From Desulfobacca acetoxidans (lineage in GTDB: Bacteria; Desulfobacterota; Desulfobaccia; Desulfobaccales; 0-14-0-80-60-11): a stretch of DNA of 5,605 nt. Shown here piece by piece: positions 1 to 4,748 of the stretch (position 1 is its first letter; every line of letters starts with the position of its first letter). The notes under the pieces are model-generated. The model had not been told where the DNA came from, did no database searches, and worked only from the letters and a program-made list of their open reading frames with translations. A program made the translations under genes and the position numbers. The stretch spans positions 1 to 5,605 of the forward strand of contig DYJG01000205.1 of assembly GCA_020723225.1 (NCBI GenBank), written 5' to 3'.

Positions 1-778
1 AAGCCACCCCGGGGATCGGCCCCAGGGCGCCTTCCTTCCTGGAGGCCACGGTCAGCTCCCGGGACTCGAAATCCACGGACAGGTAGGCTTCAGGCTGAAA
101 GAGGCGGAATTTGCGCATGCTTTTAAAGGACATGCGGGACGCGGTAAGGTTGGCGATGCAACCGTCCGCGAACTCCAGGCGGACGTTGGCCAGGTCGATC
201 TTTTCCGTCAGCACGGAGACCCCGGCGGCCCGGATTTCCTGGACCGGGGAAGGCACCAGACTGAGAACGTGGTCCAGGTCGTGGATCATCAGGTCCAGGA
301 CCACGTCCACGTCAATGCCCCGCTCTTTATAAAAGGAGAGACGGTGGCTTTCAATGAAAGCCGGCCGGGTGACCTTGGCCCTGAGTTCCTCCATGGCGGA
401 ATTATAACGCTCCAGATGGCCCACCATCAGGAGGCGGCCCCTGCTCCGGGCCAGGTCCACCAGGGCGTCGGCTTCCCCGGCGGTGACGGCCAGGGGTTTT
501 TCCACCAGCACCTGGACGCCCCCTTCCAGACAGTCCCGGACCACGGGGAAATGGGAAGTGGTGGGCACGGCCACGCTCGCCGCCTCCACCTGGGACAGCA
601 TCTCCCGGTAATCGGTGAAGGCCCGGGTATTGAGATGCCCGGCCACTTCTTTGGCCCTCTCCGGGTTCAGATCGGCCACTCCCACCAGTTCCACGTCCGG
701 CAGGGCCGCGTATTTTTCGGCATGGAAGCGGCCCAGGTAGCCCACGCCGATGACACCGGCTTTGATTTTGGCAGACAT
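1..778 (-). CDS. Gfo/Idh/MocA family NAD(P)-dependent oxidoreductase, 3' part missing at the window edge
   Basis: Reading leftwards from the ATG at 778 gives 259 uninterrupted codons that run off the left edge. The N-terminus is a Rossmann fold with the dinucleotide-binding motif G11-V-G13-Y-L-G16. The family signature Glu-Lys-Pro (EKP) is at residues 93-95; its Lys is the usual catalytic or nicotinamide-contacting residue. GHLERYN lies at 120-126, and the C-terminal-domain motif DLMIHDLDH at 162-170 supplies the conserved Asp and His. Family members are usually about 310-350 residues, so roughly the last 50-90 are missing. The enzyme should be a cytosolic sugar or sugar-nucleotide dehydrogenase. 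Close relatives in deltaproteobacteria often sit between lpxA/lpxI and lpxB, and some (GnnA type) oxidise UDP-GlcNAc at C3 for lipid A; that specific role is inference, because the expected neighbours lie outside the window. It is divergent from ilvE. The upstream Shine-Dalgarno is weak (GGAAAAC, about 5 bases before the ATG). Confidence 0.9.
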   Translation of the reverse strand, partial: MSAKIKAGVIGVGYLGRFHAEKYAALPDVELVGVADLNPERAKEVAGHLNTRAFTDYREMLSQVEAASVAVPTTSHFPVVRDCLEGGVQVLVEKPLAVTAGEADALVDLARSRGRLLMVGHLERYNSAMEELRAKVTRPAFIESHRLSFYKERGIDVDVVLDLMIHDLDHVLSLVPSPVQEIRAAGVSVLTEKIDLANVRLEFADGCIANLTASRMSFKSMRKFRLFQPEAYLSVDFESRELTVASRKEGALGPIPGVA

Positions 779-908
779 ATATAAGTTTTCCGTTTTCCGT
801 CTTTGGTTTTTGGTTTAAATAATTCCCCAAGGATTATTATTGAATTTGGATTAAACGGGGAATAGCAGCAATCGAAATGACCATGATTCCCGGCGGGGCA
901 ACGGCCGG

Positions 909-933
909 TTTCGGTATGCACATCATACCGGAA
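909..933. repeat. Inverted repeat in the divergent intergenic region
   Basis: The arms TTTCGGTATG (909-918) and CATACCGGAA (924-933) pair over 10 positions, with one G-T wobble, around the 5-base spacer CACAT. The inner 7 bp (CGGTATG/CATACCG) are perfect. It lies about 40 bp upstream of the proposed ilvE -35 box and within the shared upstream region of the leftward oxidoreductase gene. It has no T-tract on either side, so it does not look like an intrinsic terminator. A regulator-binding operator is the likeliest role, but that is inference. Confidence 0.5.
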
Positions 934-975
934 AATCCGCTCTTAAAGCAATGAAAACCGGGGGGGGAAATTCGT

Positions 976-1005
976 TTGACATCCCGGGGCCGATGGGTTA
1001 GTAAT
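976..1005 (+). promoter_or_regulatory. Putative sigma70 promoter for ilvE
   Basis: A perfect -35 hexamer TTGACA lies at 976-981. The -10 region around 999-1005 reads TAGTAAT, giving a 17-18 bp spacer and a 3-4 of 6 match to TATAAT depending on register. Transcription would start near 1011-1013, leaving a short leader of about 20 bases before the ilvE start codon. The -35 box is strong and the -10 box only fair. Confidence 0.5.
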
Positions 1006-1033
1006 TTCTTTTAAACTCCTGGGGGGATCAGAG

Positions 1034-1951
1034 ATGGTGGAAAAGGCGAAGAGCATCTGGCTGGACGGCAAATTTATTCCTTGGGATGAAGCCCGGATTC
1101 ATATCTTAACCCATTCCCTGCATTACGGATTGGGAGTCTTTGAAGGGATCAGGGCTTACCATTGCACGGACGGCCGCACCGCGGTCTTCCGCCTGCCGGA
1201 ACACATTCGCCGCCTCTTTGATTCCGCGCATGTCATGCAAATGGACATTCCCTTTTCCCCGGCCGCGGTGGAGGAGGCTTGCTGCGAGATCTTGCGGGTC
1301 AATCAGCAGAAAGAGGCCTATCTTCGGCCCCTGGCCTTCGTGGGGGAAGGAGTCATGGGGCTGCACCCCCAGAATAACCCCGTGCAGTTGGCCATCATCA
1401 GTTGGGTGTGGGGCGCCTACCTGGGGGATGAAGGAATAAAAAAAGGCATCCGGGGGAAAATCTCCTCTTTCGCCCGCCATCACGTGAACGTGATGATGAC
1501 CAAGGCCAAAACCACTGGAAACTATGTCAATTCCATCATGGCCAAACGGGAGGCCACCCAGTTGGGTTTCGACGAAGCCATTATGCTGGATACCGACGGT
1601 TACGTGGCCGAGGCCTCGGGGGAAAACATCTTTGTGGTCCGGGACGGCCTCCTCAAGACCCCGCCGCTGACCGCGGTGCTGCCGGGAATTACCCGGGACT
1701 CCATCCTGGAGCTGGCCCAAGACCTGGGAATTCCGGTGAAAGAAGACATCTTTTCCCGGGACGAGCTCTATCTTGCCGACGAGGCCTTTCTCACCGGCAC
1801 GGCCGCGGAAGTCACGCCTCTCCGGGAAGTGGACGGCCGGGCCATCGGCGCCGGCACCCCCGGCCCCATCACGAGTAAGCTCCAGGCCGCATATTTCGCG
1901 GTGGTCAAAGGCGAAAACGCCAGTTATCAGAAGTGGCTGACCTACGTCTGA
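1034..1951 (+). CDS. ilvE: Branched-chain amino acid aminotransferase
   Basis: This 305-residue protein is a complete fold-type IV PLP aminotransferase, matching the usual IlvE length of about 300-310. It transfers the amino group between glutamate and the 2-oxo acids of Val, Leu and Ile, the last step of their synthesis and the first of their breakdown, in the cytosol. Visible motifs are THSLHYGLGVFEGIRAY (26-42), the PLP-lysine region TKAKTTGNY (156-164) with K159 as the Schiff-base lysine, EASGENIF (193-200) with E193 facing the pyridine nitrogen, LPGITRD (216-222), and the phosphate-binding TGTAAEVTP (254-262). These align closely with E. coli IlvE, which argues for IlvE rather than D-amino acid aminotransferase or aminodeoxychorismate lyase. 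The start ATG follows a G-rich stretch (GGGGGGATCAGAG) and a plausible promoter at 976-1005. HD-GYP copy 1 starts 86 bp downstream on the same strand with no visible terminator between, so co-transcription is possible. Confidence 0.96.
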   Translation: MVEKAKSIWLDGKFIPWDEARIHILTHSLHYGLGVFEGIRAYHCTDGRTAVFRLPEHIRRLFDSAHVMQMDIPFSPAAVEEACCEILRVNQQKEAYLRPLAFVGEGVMGLHPQNNPVQLAIISWVWGAYLGDEGIKKGIRGKISSFARHHVNVMMTKAKTTGNYVNSIMAKREATQLGFDEAIMLDTDGYVAEASGENIFVVRDGLLKTPPLTAVLPGITRDSILELAQDLGIPVKEDIFSRDELYLADEAFLTGTAAEVTPLREVDGRAIGAGTPGPITSKLQAAYFAVVKGENASYQKWLTYV

Positions 1952-2001
1952 TTTCGATTTAATTACCTGGCGGCAAATGCCGATAGTAGAGGAGAATATC
2001 T

Positions 2002-2010
2002 ATGGGTTAA
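2002..2010 (+). other. Two-codon leader ORF (ATG GGT TAA) in frame with HD-GYP copy 1
   Basis: A strong Shine-Dalgarno (AGAGGAG, 1988-1994) sits 7 bases before an ATG at 2002. That ATG opens a Met-Gly-stop ORF. It is exactly 36 bases, and therefore in frame, upstream of the ATG at 2038 used for HD-GYP copy 1. It could be a minimal ORF controlling re-initiation, or the original start of the gene now cut by a stop. Translation here is inferred only from the Shine-Dalgarno spacing. Confidence 0.35.
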
Positions 2011-2037
2011 GGCAACGGCTTAAGGACGTCGGCACCA

Positions 2038-3081
2038 ATGGATGTGCATGATACCCGGCAGCAAATATTCGCCAATAAACTGAAAGTCCTGCGGCGTAAT
2101 TTCAGCACCACCGGCACCACCTCCTTTCTCCCCATCTATCTGCAAACCCTGATGCAGGGGGAAAAACTCTCTTTTAACCTCTATGTTAAAGTCAGCGCCG
2201 CTGAGCAACAAGAGGTTACTTTCCTGCCGTTTCTGGAAGGTGAAGAAGTTCTGGACCCCTCCTGGGTGGAACTACTGGAACGGCTGGGGATTGACCGTTT
2301 CTACTTTCAGCGCCAGGACCTGGATCGGGTCATTGCCTATTTGAACAACCACTTATTGTTGTTCGACCTCCAACAGCCGAATCTGCCCAGGGAGAAGATC
2401 CTGGTTTTAGTGGAGCATTTGAATTTCAGCCTCTACCGGGCTTTCAATTCGCATCATCTCGGCCGCCACATCCAGTTGGCCCAAGGCCAGGTGGAGCGCC
2501 TGGTCCAGGTACTGCAGCGCCACGTTACTTCCTTGAAGATGGTGTGGGAACTGCTCTATCGCAACTACAGCCTGTACAACCATTCCGTCAACGTTTGCCT
2601 TCTGGGCACCGCGTTGATGTTATTTATGCATAAATCCCGGTTTGAGAGCCTCAATTTAGGGTTGGCCTGCCTTTTTCACGACTTGGGAATGAGCCGGATC
2701 CCGGAAGATCTTTTGAACCGGCGGGATGTTTTGAGCGCCGCAGAATTGGAGACCATAAAGAGTCATCCCCAGGTCGGTTTTGAAATGTTAAGGGAATGCG
2801 ACGCCTTGGCTCCGGAGATCTTGCAACTGGTCCTGGAACACCATGAGACCGCCGACGGTTCGGGTTATCCCCAGGGATTGCCTTTGAGCCGCCAGCATCC
2901 CTGGACCCGGATCATTCGCCTGGTGGACGCCTATGACGGCCTCACCGGCCATCGTCCGGGGCGGCAGCCGCTCTCTCCCTTTGCCGCGTTGAAGTCGCTG
3001 CAGAGCCAAACGGGGCTTACAGGCCCCACCTTCGATCCCCGGACTCTGAGGAATTTTATCCGTTTCCTGGCGCTTCCCTAG
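2038..3081 (+). CDS. HD-GYP domain protein, copy 1 of tandem array (putative cyclic-di-GMP phosphodiesterase)
   Basis: A 347-residue soluble protein with no signal peptide or membrane segment. Residues about 28-108 form the N-terminal module shared by all copies (GEKLSFNLYVK at 41-51, YLNN at 101-104). About 110-165 is a helical linker, and about 166-345 is the HD-GYP domain. Candidate metal ligands are H182, H214-D215, H243 (HPxxG), H268-H269 (HHE) and D297 (VDAYD); the signature DGSGYP is at 273-278. HD-GYP domains hydrolyse cyclic-di-GMP to pGpG or GMP, so this copy could be active. The usual HDxGK lysine is M218 here, and the common RPYR after the active site is RPGR (306-309), so activity is not assured. 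The position four residues before H182 is Ser, not the Glu reported in trinuclear enzymes, which suggests a binuclear site. The start at 2038 has AAGGA 11 bases upstream and aligns exactly with the starts of copies 2 and 3. Confidence 0.9.
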   Translation: MDVHDTRQQIFANKLKVLRRNFSTTGTTSFLPIYLQTLMQGEKLSFNLYVKVSAAEQQEVTFLPFLEGEEVLDPSWVELLERLGIDRFYFQRQDLDRVIAYLNNHLLLFDLQQPNLPREKILVLVEHLNFSLYRAFNSHHLGRHIQLAQGQVERLVQVLQRHVTSLKMVWELLYRNYSLYNHSVNVCLLGTALMLFMHKSRFESLNLGLACLFHDLGMSRIPEDLLNRRDVLSAAELETIKSHPQVGFEMLRECDALAPEILQLVLEHHETADGSGYPQGLPLSRQHPWTRIIRLVDAYDGLTGHRPGRQPLSPFAALKSLQSQTGLTGPTFDPRTLRNFIRFLALP

Positions 3082-3304
3082 TAACCAGCCCCGATTAGGC
3101 CTTAGCGTTTCCCGGCAAAAGTTTCAAGTTCCGAGTGAGAAAAAATTCAGAAATCTGTTCTTTTCTAAAGATAGAAAAAAACGACAATGTCACCTTTTCT
3201 CTAAAACAAGCCACTGGGAAGGGAAAGCTGGCCCCGGAGTGTGGGACCCACCAAAATATCTTGATTAATTGCGGGGTTATGGAAGCCGATTTTAAAAAAT
3301 CCAT

Positions 3305-3334
3305 TTGTTTTTCTACAAAATGTCGCGATATTAT
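3305..3334 (+). promoter_or_regulatory. Possible sigma70-like promoter for HD-GYP copy 2
   Basis: TTGTTT (3305-3310; 3 of 6 to the -35 consensus) is followed after 18 bp by TATTAT (3329-3334; 5 of 6 to TATAAT). Transcription would begin near 3341, giving a leader of about 105 bases that contains the hairpin at 3356-3395. The match is moderate and the surroundings are AT-rich, so a chance match is quite possible. Confidence 0.3.
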
Positions 3335-3355
3335 TATGGTCGTGTTAAGGAGGCA

Positions 3356-3432
3356 TTCCTGGAGAGATAAGCTCTTCGGCATTAACCTCCAGGAAAAAGA
3401 TGGAAAATTTTACCAGGTAGCAGCATTATCTC
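3356..3432 (+). promoter_or_regulatory. Structured 5' leader of HD-GYP copy 2: 9-bp hairpin with possible pseudoknot
   Basis: TTCCTGGAG (3356-3364) and CTCCAGGAA (3387-3395) are perfect reverse complements and enclose a 22-base loop. The first loop bases, AGATAA (3365-3370), are complementary to TTATCT (3426-3431). This second match gains a seventh pair if the stem base G3364 is borrowed to pair with C3432. Together this is the geometry of an H-type pseudoknot ending 14 bases before the copy 2 ATG. An AAGGAGG at 3347-3353 can compete by pairing with CCTCC (3386-3390), so alternative folds exist. A translational control element or riboswitch-like leader is inferred; no known class is recognised. 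Confidence 0.35.
3400..3420 (+). other. Six-codon candidate leader ORF before HD-GYP copy 2
   Basis: ATG at 3400 opens Met-Glu-Asn-Phe-Thr-Arg-stop, with AGGA (3391-3394) 5 bases upstream. It ends 25 bases before the copy 2 start codon, in a different frame, and lies between the two halves of the possible pseudoknot helix. A ribosome here would affect the folding of that helix. Its existence rests only on the Shine-Dalgarno and the position. Confidence 0.25.
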
Positions 3433-3445
3433 GGTCAAAAGCATC

Positions 3446-4498
3446 ATGGATGAAAACTCGATTCGGGATAAACTCCTAACCTCCGAGATCAAGACTGTGC
3501 ATCGCTCCTGGAGCGACGCCCAGTCGTCCCCATATACCTCCATTAATCTCTCCGTATTGATACCCAAGGAGCGGATCACCTTTAATCTGTACCTGAAGGT
3601 GGCGCAAAAGGGGAGCCAGGACGTTTCTTACCCCCTCTTCCTCAAGGAGGGAGAGGCATGGGAACGCCAGTGGCTGGACCTTTTAACCCAAAAGGGGATA
3701 GATCGCCTCTATTTTCTCAACGAAGATTTGGAACTGGTCATCGGCTATCTCAATAATTATATGCAGGTATTGAAATATGAGAGTGCGAAGGTCACCCCGG
3801 AGTTGCTGGCCGTTTTCTCCGAACAGCTGCATTACAGCATCCGCAAGGCCTACCAATCTCCTCGCTTTGGACCCGGCGTGCAAAAGGCCCAGGCTTTGGT
3901 GGAAGACTTAATCGAAAGTCTGCAGCAAGATCCAGGGGCCATGAAATTAGTATGGAAAGTCCTTTATCATAACTTTAATCTCTACACCCATTCCATCAAC
4001 CTCTGTCTCATAGGCACGGCCTTTATGCTCTTTTTGAAGAAAGCCCCCAAGGAGAGCCGGGACCTGGGATTGGCCGGCCTCTTCCACGATATCGGCATGA
4101 CCCGCATCCCCCAGGAAATCATTTTGAAAGACGGGCCGTTGACTCCGGGAGAAAGGGCGGAAGTGAATCATCACCCCGCCATGGGCCATCGTCTTTTAAG
4201 CAAAGGCACTTCCCTGGCTTATCTGCCCAACGAGGTGTTGCGCCTTTCCCTGGAGCACCACGAAAACGCCGACGGTTCCGGTTATCCTCTGGGTCTGCCT
4301 CTGAACCGGCAGCACCCCTGGACCCGCATAATGCGCCTGCTGGACACTTACGAGGCCCTCACCGTCACCCGGCCCTACCGCGCGGCTTACAAACCTTTCG
4401 AGGCCGTCAAGATACTCCAGGAGGCCCGGGGCCCCCGGGGGCCGATTTACGACCCGCAAACCTTAAAACTGTTTATCGCCTTCCTGATCACGGAATAA
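3446..4498 (+). CDS. HD-GYP domain protein, copy 2 of tandem array (putative cyclic-di-GMP phosphodiesterase)
   Basis: A 350-residue soluble protein, paralogous to copy 1; by eye about half the residues are identical across 167-250. The N-terminal module covers about 28-108 (KERITFNLYLK at 41-51, YLNN at 101-104), then a helical linker, then the HD-GYP domain from about 166. All candidate metal ligands are present: H182, H214-D215, H243, H271-H272 (HHE) and D300 (LDTYE). DGSGYP is at 276-281, and the common RPYR follows at 309-312. This is the most canonical of the three copies, though the HDxGK lysine is again Met (M218). A three-residue insertion near 251-260 separates it from copy 1. The start at 3446 is fixed by gap-free alignment with the other copies and by an in-frame stop about 60 bases upstream with no other start between. 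No good Shine-Dalgarno precedes it, which fits leader-controlled or coupled translation. Confidence 0.92.
   Translation: MDENSIRDKLLTSEIKTVHRSWSDAQSSPYTSINLSVLIPKERITFNLYLKVAQKGSQDVSYPLFLKEGEAWERQWLDLLTQKGIDRLYFLNEDLELVIGYLNNYMQVLKYESAKVTPELLAVFSEQLHYSIRKAYQSPRFGPGVQKAQALVEDLIESLQQDPGAMKLVWKVLYHNFNLYTHSINLCLIGTAFMLFLKKAPKESRDLGLAGLFHDIGMTRIPQEIILKDGPLTPGERAEVNHHPAMGHRLLSKGTSLAYLPNEVLRLSLEHHENADGSGYPLGLPLNRQHPWTRIMRLLDTYEALTVTRPYRAAYKPFEAVKILQEARGPRGPIYDPQTLKLFIAFLITE
4430..4443. repeat. 14-bp perfect G/C palindrome inside HD-GYP copy 2
   Basis: GGCCCCCGGGGGCC is a perfect palindrome, within a 21-base stretch (4423-4443) made only of G and C. It encodes Gly-Pro-Arg-Gly-Pro, and the protein alignment with copy 1 continues through it without a gap, so it is real coding sequence rather than an assembly error. 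It may be chance, produced by Gly/Pro/Arg codons. Confidence 0.6.
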
Positions 4499-4617
4499 GC
4501 CGTTCAGATTAATAATCCCCTGTTTTTTCCGAGTCTCACTTTAAGCCCCCGGGAAAGTCCATTTTCTATCATTCTGCATGGAAGGAAACCCCATCCTCAT
4601 ATATCGCCCCCGCCTCC

Positions 4618-4653
4618 AGATTCTTCGGGCGTTCTACTGCCTGAGAATGACAA
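4618..4653. repeat. Possible degenerate copy of an interspersed palindromic repeat
   Basis: AGATTCTTCGGGC at the left and CTGAGAATGACA at the right resemble the common bacterial repeat whose ends read roughly AGATTCTTCG and CTCAGAATGACA; this comparison is from memory. The arms 4620-4630 and 4639-4648 can fold into a hairpin of 10 pairs (one G-T, one bulged T) with an 8-base loop. It lies in the 250-bp spacer between HD-GYP copies 2 and 3, which otherwise holds no convincing gene. A CACTTT-TTTTT-AAAGTG hairpin follows at 4676-4692; it lacks a trailing T-tract. Confidence 0.4.
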
Positions 4654-4735
4654 GCAGGAGGATCTTCCCTGAGGTCACTTTTTTTTAAAGTGGCTGGAAA
4701 ATGATGCCGATAAAAAAATTGGAGAATTATATTTC

Positions 4736-4740
4736 GGAGG
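4736..4740 (+). promoter_or_regulatory. Ribosome binding site that decides the start of HD-GYP copy 3
   Basis: GGAGG lies 8 bases before the ATG at 4749. In-frame ATGs also exist at 4701 and 4704, which would add 16 or 15 residues, but they have only a weak GGAAA upstream. The 4749 start also places every shared residue of copy 3 at the same number as in copies 1 and 2. Confidence 0.75.
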
Positions 4741-4748
4741 TGTCGGTG

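Larger units (their letters stand above)
3082..3445 (+). other. 364-bp spacer between HD-GYP copies 1 and 2
   Basis: No convincing gene lies here. The first part (about 3125-3200) is clearly more A+T-rich than the flanking genes. There is a GTGGG-A-CCCAC palindrome at 3241-3251 and a weak AT palindrome (GATTTT-AA-AAAATC) at 3288-3301, neither followed by a proper terminator T-tract. The last 120 bases hold the possible promoter, the perfect Shine-Dalgarno-like AAGGAGG (3347-3353) with no start codon behind it, the hairpin/pseudoknot and the mini-ORF listed separately. An open frame from a GTG at 3135 to 3479 exists but lacks a Shine-Dalgarno and overlaps the copy 2 start, so it is not called. 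Confidence 0.6.

Noticed and set aside
785..814. Short tandem GTTTTCC and TTTGG repeats just upstream of the oxidoreductase start
   Set aside because: Only two copies each, low complexity; on the minus strand they merely give purine-rich sequence before the start codon.
402..921. Minus-strand open frames 402-830 and 667-921
   Set aside because: They overlap the oxidoreductase gene in another frame on the same strand; their Pro/Arg/Gly-rich translation is typical of GC-rich shadow frames.
1971..1982. CGGCA-AA-TGCCG palindrome between ilvE and HD-GYP copy 1 as a terminator
   Set aside because: Only 4-5 pairs with a tiny loop and followed by purine-rich Shine-Dalgarno sequence, not T residues.
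3288..3315. Intrinsic terminator after HD-GYP copy 1 (GATTTT-AA-AAAATC followed by T-rich sequence)
   Set aside because: The stem is A-T only apart from one pair, the loop is too short, and the T residues are interrupted.
3082..3445. Cyclic-di-GMP (GEMM) riboswitch ahead of an HD-GYP gene
   Set aside because: I looked for the conserved GGCAAACC and GGGACGCAAAGCC-type blocks and the receptor hairpin and did not find them; the same holds for 1952-2037 and 4499-4748.
3135..3479. Open frame of 114 codons from a GTG in the spacer, overlapping the start of HD-GYP copy 2
   Set aside because: It has no Shine-Dalgarno and no recognisable motif, crosses the likely promoter and hairpin region, and overlaps a well-supported gene by 34 bases.
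4578..4688. 36-codon frame in the spacer before HD-GYP copy 3
   Set aside because: No Shine-Dalgarno, no recognisable protein, and it runs through the palindromic repeat-like element.
4676..4692. Intrinsic terminator after HD-GYP copy 2 (CACTTT-TTTTT-AAAGTG)
   Set aside because: The stem is short and AT-rich, the T-run is in the loop, and no T-tract follows the right arm.
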